Assembly (NCBI GenBank): GCA_022059125.1
Contig: JAEUWY010000008.1
Coordinates: forward strand, 62,001-126,000
Reading direction: 5' to 3'
DNA length: 64,000 nucleotides
Source: Corynespora cassiicola
Lineage: Eukaryota; Ascomycota; Dothideomycetes; Pleosporales; Corynesporascaceae
Part shown: piece after piece, positions 44,398 to 55,066 of the stretch
Numbering within the stretch: position 1 is the first letter of the stretch
Layout of the letters: every line of letters starts with the position of its first letter
Program-made: the position numbers and the translations under genes
Notes under the pieces: model-generated
What the model saw: the letters and a program-made list of their open reading frames with translations, nothing else
What the model was told of the DNA's origin: nothing
Database searches by the model: none

Positions 44398-45486
44398 TCA
44401 AACTACATCCTCGATAAATCTGTTTGCACGCTTTACTGCATCTACCGCCTTGCTCTCAAAACCCAGGATATTCCCAACAAAGAGCACATCATGAGGTGCG
44501 TCGGATATGATGTGCGTCTCCACTACAGTTCCCTTTTCCCGGAGCTCCTCTGCAATACGCAGACCTTCAGGACCCAGAATTTCGACTGAACCCACACAGA
44601 TCCAGATAGGTACGACAGATCGAAATCCGTAGCCCAGCTGCACGACATAGGATCTGAGAAGGTCGTCCGATAGATCCAATCCGTCTGTGAATCTAGTTGC
44701 CCCCCAGCTAGAAAAATTGCCATCAAGGTAGTCAGTCCCATGATAACTGCTGCCATCCACATTCGCCGGATCCTTGGCAGCCTCGAGATCCACAGCCGGG
44801 CTCCAAAGAAGCAGCGCTCGCGGCGCAGGCAGATCCACATTCTCGGTCGAAAGATAGCGCAGCAGGGAGAGCGCGACGTGCCCGCCTGCCGAATCTCCCG
44901 AGATGACGATATCCGCGGCGGCGTACCTTTGCGAGAGAAGCGAGACGTACGACGATAAGGCGTCCTGTAGGGCGGCAGGGAACCGACCTGCGTCGTTGCT
45001 GGCGAGGCGGTACTGGACGAAGAGCGCGTATGCGGCGGTATTCGCGGTCAGCGTCTTACCTGCATATGCAGCATCTGCATCGCGGCCTTGCCCGATTGCG
45101 TAACCGCCGCCGTGGAAGTGGAGGATCACTTTGCCCTTGTAGTCTTTGGGTGGGATGGCCGGGTACCAGGTTCCTCCAATCTTGACGGGGCGAATCGTCT
45201 TGTCATCTAGAACTCCCTTGAGGTGGATATCTCCCACGGGTGGTATTTGAATGAATCGCTCCCCTTCGCTTCCTGGGTCGAGGCTTAATGGGGTTTTTGC
45301 TCTGACGACGGCGGAATGGTACAGGAATGAGCGCATGAGGTGGCTCATGAGTGCTTGGCGGACCGTCCATTTTCGGGGGCGATTGAGAACATAGTAGAAG
45401 CTGAGGAGAGGCAGCTTGGCCAGAGTAGCTACGGCTGTGCCCAATACCCAGAGTGCTTTACCGGGATGGCTGGTGAGAAGTCCCAT
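44398..45486 (-). CDS. Alpha/beta hydrolase, hormone-sensitive-lipase type
   Basis: 362 residues, one exon, ATG at 45486. The N-terminus (residues 10-35) is hydrophobic, a likely membrane anchor. The fold-3 hydrolase domain follows: oxyanion loop HFHGGG (123-128), nucleophile Ser199 in SGDSAGG, and His332 in DAPHDVL. The catalytic acid is normally Asp; here the matching site reads GSVEIL, so Glu302 probably serves. Such enzymes hydrolyse short esters, lactones or acetylated compounds, and fungal copies often sit in secondary-metabolite or detoxification loci. Neighbours (dead P450, bZIP regulator, dehydrogenase, second esterase) fit that setting. No sign of damage. Confidence 0.88.
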   Translation of the reverse strand: MGLLTSHPGKALWVLGTAVATLAKLPLLSFYYVLNRPRKWTVRQALMSHLMRSFLYHSAVVRAKTPLSLDPGSEGERFIQIPPVGDIHLKGVLDDKTIRPVKIGGTWYPAIPPKDYKGKVILHFHGGGYAIGQGRDADAAYAGKTLTANTAAYALFVQYRLASNDAGRFPAALQDALSSYVSLLSQRYAAADIVISGDSAGGHVALSLLRYLSTENVDLPAPRALLLWSPAVDLEAAKDPANVDGSSYHGTDYLDGNFSSWGATRFTDGLDLSDDLLRSYVVQLGYGFRSVVPIWICVGSVEILGPEGLRIAEELREKGTVVETHIISDAPHDVLFVGNILGFESKAVDAVKRANRFIEDVV

Positions 45487-45937
45487 GTCTGATCAAACCA
45501 GCTGGAGATGAATGGATTGGAAAGGTGATACGTTTTCAAAGGGGGAGTGGCTTGTGAAATAAGTCGAATCGGACGATGGTCCGGTGTTGTACCGTCTTAT
45601 GTGATATATCCTGCGACCTTAGTCCCATCTCAGTCTCAGCTTACGTAACCTCGTATTCTAAGAGACTACAGGTCAGCTTTCCACAACACTGTTGTGAAGT
45701 CTGCCTTGAAATATAATAACGAAACACACGAGATCTATGGAGATATTGGCTGGAATATATTGAAATTTCGGGGTCTGGCAGGTTTGAGGAGATGGGTTAA
45801 GGTCTGCTCGCTGCAGGAGTGCATTCCATTCAGCCTGATTTTTGATGAAAGTGTGTTACCAATAGTGAAAAGCAGGCGGTGCTGGTTACTTTCCTAAATT
45901 TTTAAGAGTTCACTATGCATACGGCAGTAAATTATTC

Positions 45938-46594
45938 TCAGATACCTCTAACTCGTCCCCATCTTCTATCATTTAAGGTATCAGCTAGTGTCGCTACCTT
46001 TGTTGGAATGACGTGAATCATCAAGTTACAACCAAATTTAGTTTCAATTTCAGATTTATAAACCTCCATTTCAAAATCCCTGGCCACAGAACCCTCAATC
46101 TTAAACGTAAAGTTCTGTATGAGGGCAGTGAGTAGTAGATACATCTCTGCGCAAGCTAGGCTACGATATTCAATACGTAAGCAATAAGTACACCATTAAG
46201 CATCAAAGCAAAAAAGAATATAAAAGAAAATGCCACTCATTGCGTGCCCGAGCAACTTCTTCTTTTCCCAAGAGGAGGGAGCAAACTTGGATGCGGCTGC
46301 TGCCCGCGCCGCTGGATCTATCCACCGGTCTGGGTCAAAACGCATCAGGTTCGGATATAAATTCTCGTCAGTGTGCATGAGAAAAGTAGTCATCCTGATC
46401 GGTGTCCCTGCCGGAATACACCAGTAGTTGTAGAAAATATCCTTGTCCGTGATACGCGCCGCTCGTGAAGCAACTGCCGGGCTCAGACGCCTAGCTCCGG
46501 AAGGAGAGGACTCTACAGCCGCAGCCAGGGTATCTCGCATGTCTTGTTCAAATTGCTGGAAACTTGGTGGCGAGCAAAAGGAGCGTATAACCAT
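45938..46594 (-). pseudogene. Cytochrome P450 C-terminal relic
   Basis: Two minus-strand pieces in the same phase resemble the last third of a fungal P450. The first reads ESSPSGARRLSPAVASRAAR, then IPAGTPIRMTTFLMHTDE (the usual PERF-side strand) and RFDPDRWID. The second reads SLACAEMYLLLTALIQNF, the helix L region after the haem cysteine, followed by the family's C-terminal strands. Between them a TAA at 46196 interrupts, and the haem-binding loop (F-x-P-x-S, then G-K-R and Cys-x-Gly) can be read only by changing frame after FAPSSW. The N-terminal two thirds of the enzyme are absent; upstream DNA is AT-rich. So this is a non-functional remnant, probably of a P450 that once belonged to the neighbouring enzyme group. 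Confidence 0.7.
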
Positions 46595-47591
46595 TAATTC
46601 TTAGCTTTCAAATCTTTCAAAAAAAAAAAATCTTACTTGGAGGTAATAGAGAAAAGATTTAATTCCTTTATCCACAATTTTTGTATTCTAATTAATTGGT
46701 AGTGCCCGCATTACTTGGCTGACTTGAAAAGTTAATAAAACGCTAAAAGCGCTATATACACTGCTTTAAAAGCAAAGTTATATTTATAGATTATAATTTT
46801 AATATTGAAAGTTTTAAAAATTACCTAAAATGGTAAATAAAAGTAGAGACAGCTGCCCAGATAGGTTTAGAAAGGGGGGGGGGAGGCACGCTGGCTCGGG
46901 GAAGTACAGAGGCTTTGGTGCAGCAGCAGGCGCACCGCCATCTCAATCACAACACGGCCGTACAATCAAGCTCCCAGTAAAATAGAGATAGCCATATATG
47001 AACAAAGACCTATGTAAATAAAATCTAGGAGAAATCGCGATAACAGTTATAGTGCATGGCTCAATTGTTTTTAAGTTGGACCGTTAATTATTTTGATATT
47101 CGGTGCTACGCCGTATCTGTGAACCAAGTCCTGACGAAATTTCACATACGTCATCTGCTGTGCCACTGTTATCGAAGATTATCACCACAAACCATACTTA
47201 TGTTCCAGTGAGAAGATAGACGCGTCATCCAAATATTAGCATGGCAACCCTGCTTGCATACAGACAAGCCGGAACACGCCCATGCTTAGGTCCACCAGGA
47301 CACGGCTCCTAGCGTGATTGGCATTTTATCGTCTTTTTAATTTGCCAAGACCACATACGAAACCCACCTACTCGGAAGGGCCGGATCCGGTTGCTCATGA
47401 AGAAGGTTCGGTAGTCGAAAGCTCCGTTTTTGGACCAGATTCCAAGATTAGTGGAAATAAGCTGGTTGCATATAGTGCGCATGCCCTCCGCCTTCCTAAC
47501 CGACAAGTTCGCTCGATTGCTTCGGCCTTCGCTATTAGCAACAGGCTTGTTCTTGGTCCCTACCGATTAGGCCATTGATCTGTAATATAAC
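46595..47591. other. AT-rich, probably RIP-degraded DNA and bZIP promoter
   Basis: From 46600 to 47100 the DNA is highly AT-rich with TTTA/TATA words and a few G-runs (GGGGGGGGG near 46877), unlike the genes beside it. Looks like mutated repeat DNA. The last 400 bp are probably the promoter of the bZIP gene. Confidence 0.45.
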
Positions 47592-48539
47592 ATGGCTAGC
47601 CAAACTGTAGGTGAAAAAGACGCACCGACAAGCAACGCTCCCTTGACGATTGCATTGAGGCGCATGCCCCAGCAGTCGGGAGTAATCCGCGATGCAGATG
47701 ACTGGACAGGAATCAGCGACCCTGTTAAACGAAGGCGACTACAAAATCGCCTTTCTCAGAGAACGTGGAGTTTGTCTTGCCCCCTCCGAGCATCCCATGA
47801 GTCGTGAAAGCTGATTGGTGCTCAAGGGAAGAAACAAAATCAAGCTCGACATTTCCACCACCAGCCCAACAGCCATCCAGAACATCAACCTCAGAATCCA
47901 GAAAGCATAGTTCTATGGCTGACAAGATTCGCCGAGATACAATGCCTTCCGGGCCGAGGTTGTCATCTTGCTCGCCCGGGAGCGCAGGCTCGACTCGTCG
48001 AATTCGCCCGGCAAGCTTACCAGGATTACATGGTGGCATCCCCGCAGCCCACCATACTGCAGACCCTCGTTCAACTTAACGTCGTGAATGCACTGGGTCA
48101 AAATGCAGCTGCCCTAGGTATCACGGTCGCATCGCTATGTGCTGAAGATACTCTTTCGCCGTACAACCATAGCGGTCCACGCACGCTGGAGGACCTCAGT
48201 GCACCGCCAAGTCTCCAGCCTACCATGCTACAAGTAACTGTTCGCCATCATCCATGGATCGACTTGTTCCCGCTTCCCGAGATGAGGGACAGTATCCTCC
48301 GCATCTGTGGCAGCGCAGAGGAGGACGATTTGTGCGTGGATTTGGTTGATGTTGAAGAAAATGACCGTGAAAAACCAAACCTAGTTGTTTGGGGTGATCC
48401 CTCTGATCCTCAGGCTTGGGAAGCTACCGTGCCTTTTCTGCGCAAATGGGGTTGGGTCGTTCGTGAATGCAGAGGGTTACTTGACTCTACTAACCGTTGG
48501 CGGGAGAGACGAGGGGAAAAGCCGCTGATGTTTGTGTGA
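47592..48539 (+). CDS. bZIP transcription factor with DUF3425 domain
   Basis: 296 residues in two exons (47592-47769, 47827-48539). The 57-bp intron has a weak donor (GTTTGT) but restores exactly the expected basic region: DDWTGISDPVKRRRLQNR then LSQRTWRKKQNQARH. D-D-W-x-G and the RRRxQNRxxQR block are the signature of fungal DUF3425 bZIP factors. The leucine zipper is short or absent, as is common in this group. The C-terminal DUF3425 domain begins near residue 195 with VTVRHHPWIDLFPLPEMRD, then LVVWGDPSDPQAWEAT and FLRKWGWVVRECRGLLDSTN. The long open frame alone would hide the link, because the first exon otherwise runs into a stop. A pathway regulator for the neighbouring enzymes is a reasonable inference. 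Confidence 0.88.
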
Positions 48540-48954
48540 GCAACGGCCAACTGGAACGAAGGGCCGGGGATGTATAATGATTATGGGCTAAGGCAATCAT
48601 GGAATTTCGTTCATACTAGCCGTTGCGCTGATAACGAGACCCGGAGTAGCTAGGCCGCCAAATTCAAGTTTTGGATGACAAAACAACCGCCAAGCTTCAA
48701 ATTTCGAATAACATCATCAATCACCTCGATGCAACCAATAGCCAATGGCCGATTGATACTGGAGATTTGGGTAGAGCTCAAGTCCTGGCGTGGAGAGCAA
48801 AACTTGGCTGCTCCTCAGCGATGCCACGGCTTGACCACAGGCAGATGACGTGTGACGTTAAATGGCGGTAAAGAGCGAGAACATTTTGGGCATAGGTGGC
48901 CTAGGCTGAGAGCCAGAACCCGCTCCCCAAAAAGACGGGCGGCGACTAAACGCG

Positions 48955-49110
48955 TCGTCTGTTGGTTAGGTAGAAGGCCCAAGCTCGCTCGATCGGAGCT
49001 CTGCGTGCCAAGCTCTATCGTGCCGATCTCTCCGTGGGCGAACGAAATAATAGGGCTGAAGATAGAGCTAATGCAGGCTGATTATGAGCTTAATTTATGG
49101 ACCCCATGTC
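48955..49110 (+). repeat. Dispersed direct repeat, copy A
   Basis: Shares with 51533-51682 a common order of blocks: a GAAGGCCC-AAGC-CGCTCG segment, a TGCCAAG segment, then 31 bases (GAGCTAATGCAG to GAGCTTAATT) that differ at only two sites. Differences are mostly C/T and G/A. Same strand. No coding capacity or terminal repeats recognised. Confidence 0.6.
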
Positions 49111-49507
49111 TGCACGTGACTTACTATCTGGCTCCAGAAACTCGACCAGCATGGCACTCCGGACGAACTCCGCGGGCTCTTTTCTGGGTTTTCGGCTGCA
49201 CCACTGATGTGTCTCAGCGAACGGAATCTGGCATCCAGTCTGTGTCGCCTATCTTGCACCTGCCACAGCTCTTCCACTTCTATTGGCCTGCTTCAAGGGC
49301 ACACGCCGTCTCATAGTTTCCACCAGGCGCATCCTATCTACGGTAACATTACGCCATTATTGCATAGATCCAATTGCCCCGAGAGCCGGATCGTATCGAT
49401 TTCTTGCCCCTATATGTTTTTTGAGCCGATATACCAAAAGAAATACGGCGTGATTGATCCGCAGAGTGTTTAGCATGGCTTTCCTCTGCTGAGCTATCAA
49501 GCATCTT

Positions 49508-49645
49508 TGGGAGTAGGTGAAGCTACTGTGCCGTTTCTGTGCAGATACAGTGGTGTTGTCCCTAGTTGCGGAAGATTACTTGATCCTATCAATCGTTGGT
49601 GGGAGAGAAGAAGAGGTAAGACATTGCTTTTTTGTGTGAACTTAG
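49508..49645 (+). pseudogene. Decayed duplicate of the DUF3425 3' end
   Basis: Matches the last part of the bZIP gene at about 48410-48545: GAAGCTAC-GTGCC, TTTCTG-GCA, then the codons for RLLD, NRW and WERRRGK, and finally TTTGTGTGA. Compared with the intact copy many changes are C to T (CCGTG to CTGTG, CTGCGC to CTGTGC, GGCGGG to GGTGGG). No open frame remains beyond it. It lies about 1 kb downstream of the parent in the same direction, so a local duplication that then decayed is likely. Confidence 0.65.
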
Positions 49646-49910
49646 TTGACTGAAAGCATCAATCTTATTTATCGAAATTTTATGCTCACTATATAGAACC
49701 ACACCAGACCAATATCAAGTGATATAGCTATTAATGAATCGTGGCCATTATTCAATGAGCGTGAGCGATTATAAGAAGTAGGGACCGGTAGCTATTACGC
49801 CCCTTTGTCAAATCATGTATCACTATTCAGTGACCGAACAACTAGCTATGAAATGTCCAACTGGCTATGATAAAAACAATTGCCAGGAAAGCATAGATGA
49901 AAATCCATTT

Positions 49911-51049
49911 CTAAGGAAATTCTATCACTACCTTAGTTTCAAGTTGCTGGTCGAAGCGGCGAAAGTATTCCGGTACATCCTCTATACCAATTTTTGCGCT
50001 GACGATGAAGCTCGGAGTAGCTTGACCGCTCGAAATCAACTGTACCAACTCGGTCGCGTGCTGCAGCGGTAGGACAATGCCACTGCCCATAGTCAAGGCC
50101 TTGCGCCAGAATTGTGTCATTGACATCGTCATCGTTTCCTCCCCAAGGTAGACCCCAACAACACCAATACCACCATAGTCGCTCGTGATATTCATCATAT
50201 TCCGGAGAACGATACCCAACTCGATCTCGCCCTGCGCATTCACAGCCTCATATCCAACACAATCCACGCTACGGGTAACTCCATTTGGCTCCAGAGCTAG
50301 AATTTGCTCCACCGGATCAGTGAGATTGAAGTTTATTGGGACAGCTCCGATGGACTCGGCAAGATCAAGACGGGCCTGAACACGATCGATGGAGTACACT
50401 TTCGATGCGCCGCGAAGTTTTGCAGAATAGGCGGCCAGAAGTCCAACCGGACCAGCGCCAAAAACTGCTACTGAATCTCCAGGCTGAAATCCAGCAAAGT
50501 CAAGGACAGTCCATCCAGTTGCGAAGATATCGGACACAAAGAGGTAATCCATAGTAGTATTGGAATTCGTGCTTGCGTTGACCGGAACTGGAATCAAACT
50601 GTCATCTGCAAATGGAACTCGAGCGTATTCAGCTGGCAGAGCTCCCGTTAGTTTGGAACTACAGAGGATTGGTAGATATGACGTTCAGACATACCCTGGA
50701 GGCCTCCAAGCTGAGGGCCACCAAACGAGTTGGGCAGCTCAGGGCCAAAGTTAAAATGGCCGTCATCTATATTGTCCGGGATGACAACGTAATCCCCAAC
50801 TTGCATATGTTGGACAGCATCCCCGATGGCCTCGACGTATCCAATAGCCTCGTGACCGATTGGAATTGGAGCATCAGGAGAGCCCAAATTTTGGTGATAG
50901 TAGTGTAAATCAGAACCACATATGGCTGACGCAGTGATACGAACGATAGCATCTGTAGGATTCCGGAGGGTTGGCACTGGCATGTCGATGACAGTGACAT
51001 TATAAGCACCAATCAACGCTGCGACGCGCATGGTTAAGTTCAAAGCCAT
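49911..51049 (-). CDS. Zinc-type alcohol dehydrogenase (GroES-like, MDR family)
   Basis: 361 residues in two exons (51049-50695, 50641-49911); the 53-bp intron has GTATGT, an ACTAACG branch site and joins GLQG to ALPAEYARVPFAD. The start is ATG 51049 or, six codons on, 51031 (MRVAALIG). The catalytic zinc set is visible as ICGSDLHYYH and GHEAIGYVEAIG. The four-cysteine lobe that binds structural zinc in most such enzymes is missing: the loop reads IPDNIDDGHFNFG. The Rossmann fold carries GAGPVGLLAA with Asp in YSIDR, suggesting NAD+. Overall it resembles the formaldehyde dehydrogenase-like branch (FdhA type). It probably oxidises a small alcohol or aldehyde, perhaps the product of the esterase next door. 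Confidence 0.87.
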
Positions 51050-52410
51050 GAGAAGTAGTGAGAGATGATTTGAAAGGCCGGAATGAGTCCTCTGTAGGAA
51101 TCCATCATTTAAATACACTTTCAAAGTCTGACGAGAATATGCAGTCACCCTGCCACGTAACAATCATCATCGCAATGAATGCCGAGCAAATGTGATTGCG
51201 TATGCTCCACCTCTCCATTACAAAGATGATATGGCAGGGCTTGTGGGGATTAATCACTTCTCGGGTTAGGTTTTCGAGATATCTCTGCTCCACTTTCTTT
51301 TATTGGATTTTATGAAATCGCACCCAGCACGCACGCTGTGGATGCGACAATGAAGTCACATCACGTGAGTCTCACATACAGAACAAAATAAGACGGCCCT
51401 TTTAGGGTGCGTATGTTCGACAATGCGCAATCGCCATTAAACTAGCGGCACGAAGCAAGATCTTCTTAAGTCCAGGTGACCTACACCGAGCGATATCCGA
51501 AACACTTCTAAAGAGTGGCGAAGTGGCTAGGGGCTTTGCCAACTGGAAAGAAGGCCCGAGCTTGCTCGGCGGAACTTCTAAATGCCAAGATCCGAAGCGC
51601 CGATCCCTTCAAGGATTTGAAAAATGGCCTTAAAACGGAGCTAATGCAGCTTGATTATGAGCTTAATTCTAGGGTCTGAACTTTACATGTGGGTATTCAA
51701 CACTTGTAATTTGACCAAAACGACACGATGAATGAGATTAATGTGTTCCTTCCCGAATCTTGTGCTAGCAACATTAGAATATCTCATGGAATAGTATTCG
51801 ATCAATTTGCGTTATTTTTAATATATGCCGCGGCGCCCTATCAACGCTACGCCGAAATGTTTTTCGTAAAGCTGGTGACTGCACTGGTTATGCCACTTTA
51901 GATAATGACGAGTTCAATGCTTCTCGTGTTCTTCGATAGTACAAATCTGTTTTAACAACCGGCTTTGCGTCAGGTACACGCCCGGAGAAGCAAAATGCCC
52001 ATCTCTTTTTCCCTACCTGGAGACTACGTAGCATCTAGTGTTCGCATATGCGCGTTGATTAAGCCAATCTAAGGAAATGACGTGCCTTTTGAATAGCTTC
52101 TCAAATACTGAGTGCGGACCAAAATGCTCTCTTCTTGAAGTTACACGTACTCTTAGAAATGTAGCTTGAGCTTAGTGTTTTTCAGTGGAAAATATTCATA
52201 AGCATGTTCCGTAGAAGTTTGAATAGATTTCTGTACTAGTAAATCGTAGAGCTATAGCCAGGACAGACATGTGGGCGGAAACGTATTAGAATTCGCGTAA
52301 ATCTAGAGTGTAAGAGCCTGATGCAAATACAAAGCATAACACATGGCTAGATTACAGGAGAAGCGAATTACAGTATAGAGATGAGCCGATCTAGCAATGT
52401 GCAAGGAAAC
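51050..52410. other. Intergenic region holding repeat copy B, no supported gene
   Basis: Promoter of the dehydrogenase at its left end (a TATTTAAAT word lies about 60 bp before the start), then AT-rich DNA with no frame of interest. The repeat at 51533-51682 is the only structure noted. Confidence 0.5.
51533..51682 (+). repeat. Dispersed direct repeat, copy B
   Basis: Partner of 48955-49110. Its left end (GCCAACTGGAAAGAAGGCCC) also resembles 48546-48566, just after the bZIP stop codon, so the repeat may derive from a duplicated bZIP 3' flank. Confidence 0.6.
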
Positions 52411-54221
52411 TCAGTCGAGTAACACCGTTTGCCACCAAGCGCATCGTTCGTTGACAGCCGGATCTGTACCTGTACTAATACCTTCAGTACTCAGAATAGT
52501 GAGCGTGAAGTTGCTGTCATATGTCGCAACTGCAGAAAGACCATCTTCCTGGCTTTCAGGAATGCCTGTCATGGCAAAGCTAGTGAAATAATCCTGCATG
52601 ACATGGGCAACCGTTTGGTTATCACCCCACATGGTAAGCACAGGAAGCCCCTGGTAGACGACGTCCGGGTTGTAGAAGGTATGCTCGACATCCTGTGCGT
52701 GGAGTCCGGGGAAGACGTCGAACAGGTAAGACGAGTGGTTGTTGTATGCACGATTAAGCGCAAAGGCATTACAAACGAATGTTCCCTCCCCCATAGTCAG
52801 CGCGGCACGTCCAACTTGGTCACGATACCCCATAGAGCCATCGAAAACAGGTGGATAGAGGACATTGGCGATATGGTCGATAACGCCCTCTCGAGCGGAA
52901 GGAAAGTTGTTTCGGACGAAGTCTAGATATTCCGTATCGCTGGATATCGGCGCAGTGAACAAAAGGCCCTCATTAGAGTTCTGCCCGATCATGACCCTCA
53001 CAGATGGGTCGAACTGACTTTGACTCAGCGCCAACTTTGGATCCTGTGTAACAAAATCTCCGTCGACGGATGGGCCAAAGCCGTAGCTTCCATAGGGTGA
53101 AGCGAAGATCTGACGATCATTCGCATCCATCAATTGATCGGTTGGTAGGTTACGAGCCTCTTCGAGGCTGTTGACGTTGGCAGACCGCAGGAATTCTTGG
53201 AACTTTTGTTCCTGGGTATGTGTGGAAGGGCTTGGTGTCCATCCAGGCGACTGCATTATGGCTTGTTGGAAGGGAAGCGGGCCGCGGCCACCGTAAGCTG
53301 TGAGCTGATGGGCAATAGAGCCTCCGCCTGCAGATTCGCCCATGACCGTCACCCGGTTCTTGTCTCCACCAAATAGATGAATGTGTTCTTGAACCCACTC
53401 AAGCGCCATTCGCTGATCGTAGAATCCTGCATTGGCCGTACCATTTCCTTGGAGGCTTGGTCCTGCGAGAAAGCCAAATGCGCCCAGGCGGTAGTTTAGG
53501 GCCACAAAGATGACCCCTTCGGAAGAGTTAATTTGGCTGCGGTTGAGTATACTCCGTGGGTCATAACCACTCGTCTTGGAGCCGACAGCGTAGCCGCCAC
53601 CTTGAGAGCATGTAAGTAAAATGTCAAAGTTGGGGCACTCAAGAGGTGTTACCGTAAATCCAAACGAGAACAGGGGCTCCATAACCTCGGCCTGCCTTCT
53701 CGAAAATTTTCTGGGGAACCATTACGTCTAGAAAAAGGCAATCCTCGTTCTGGCTTGGGTCTCGCGGCTGGACTGAAGAGTTGTTCGTGGACGGGCCTGC
53801 TTCCACTGTAGTGTTTGGCACAGCACCAGATTGGAGGTATTCAGGTACCCAGCCGATCGTCGCCATCCAAGGAGGGTAGTTTTGCGGGCACATACGAGAT
53901 TCTAGCCCATCCTGAACTACAGATCGATCGACCGCTGGAGGTACAGGTGCTCGAAATCGGAGATTGCCGAGAGGTGGTGCAGCAAAGCGAATGTTTGAGA
54001 AGTTGTAATAGCCTCCAGTTTCCTAGTGACATGTCAGTGCCATGCATCAAGAGAGTGTATGATTTAAGAGGTACATTGAAATCTGCGGCACGATGAAGCG
54101 CATATCCAAAGTCAAGAATAGGGAGCGAGTTGGACGAGTTGGATGAGCTTTGCGCGGTGACCACCTTGAAAAGAAGGACGGCCAGAGCAGCAACCCGAGG
54201 AGATACTATTGGGCAGTACAT
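52411..54221 (-). CDS. Secreted type-B carboxylesterase
   Basis: 568 residues in three exons (54221-54075, 54022-53653, 53600-52411); both introns are 52 bp and in phase. ATG 54221 starts a signal peptide ending near VVTAQ. Landmarks of the carboxylesterase/lipase family appear in order: NIRFAAPPLGNLRFRAP, SQNEDCLFLDV, the oxyanion loop VWIYGGGY formed across intron 2, and the nucleophile Ser262 in VMGESAGGGS. The acid Glu follows in NSNEGLLF, and a late LHAQDVEHTFYN segment probably holds the His. Numerous N-x-S/T sites fit secretion. Fungal members cleave lipids, feruloyl or mycotoxin-type esters; the substrate is not predictable. It is divergent with the reductase gene, sharing about 850 bp, and may be co-regulated with it. 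Confidence 0.93.
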
Positions 54222-54510
54222 TATACCCAGTGAACAAAGAAGAGCGACGTGAAACTTCTATTATTTCTAAAGAATGACGGATAAAACAATTTTGCAAGGC
54301 AAGATGGGCGTCCTTTTAAGTATTTCTCGTCGTTGAATCAGCCCCTTCGGAGGTGCACCAATCAGTTGCTTGGTAAGTGCCATAGCGGTGCTCTCGGCTT
54401 AACCCTCGGCTTATCGTTGAAAGACAATCTAGAAAAAAAAATGTATTTGTAATTAAAGAGAGCTGGAAAAATCTGCCCCTGTTCGTTGTCAGAGCGTGGA
54501 CGACAAGAAA

Positions 54511-54528
54511 GGGGGGGGGGGGGGGGGG
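54511..54528. repeat. Poly-G homopolymer (18 nt)
   Basis: Eighteen consecutive G in the divergent promoter region between the carboxylesterase and the reductase. Capable of G-quadruplex formation; also error-prone in sequencing. Confidence 0.8.
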
Positions 54529-55066
54529 ATCAGTAGTCGTATTGAAAGTGCGCACAGATGATGGGAGATAACTACGCCGCTTGCGGGGATGTTGTTTGCT
54601 AGGTGGATACGGGCTTGTAAAGTCCGCGGTAGGGATTACAAGCCGTGAAGTTTTTTCCCCAAAAGTGGAACTTTCCTTTAGTCTCCCGGAACTTTCCTGA
54701 CCTACCAGCTTGATTTGAGAGCCAAGACTTAGCCAATGCCCATCATTGCGCGACGTGCAGTTGTGCCGAGAGAAAAGCCGTACGGCACGCGAATCCGCCT
54801 GTGCTTACATTATACTCCGCTCCTGGCTTGGAGCAGAAGGTCGCGTCCGCAATGCGGAGTTACGTACACGGCTTTAGAGGTTTCACTAGCTCGTCTAGAA
54901 GAAGGCAATGCAATCCGATAAAACTGGTCCGTTTCGCAGAGTATTTATTAAGCCTTCCTTAACGGTTGAATTCAAAAGTATATAGGCAAGAGACACCATG
55001 CACCGCCTCCGCATCTTCAAGTCATCCCATCATCCGTGTCGTTATTCTGGCCCACCACCGTCCAAT

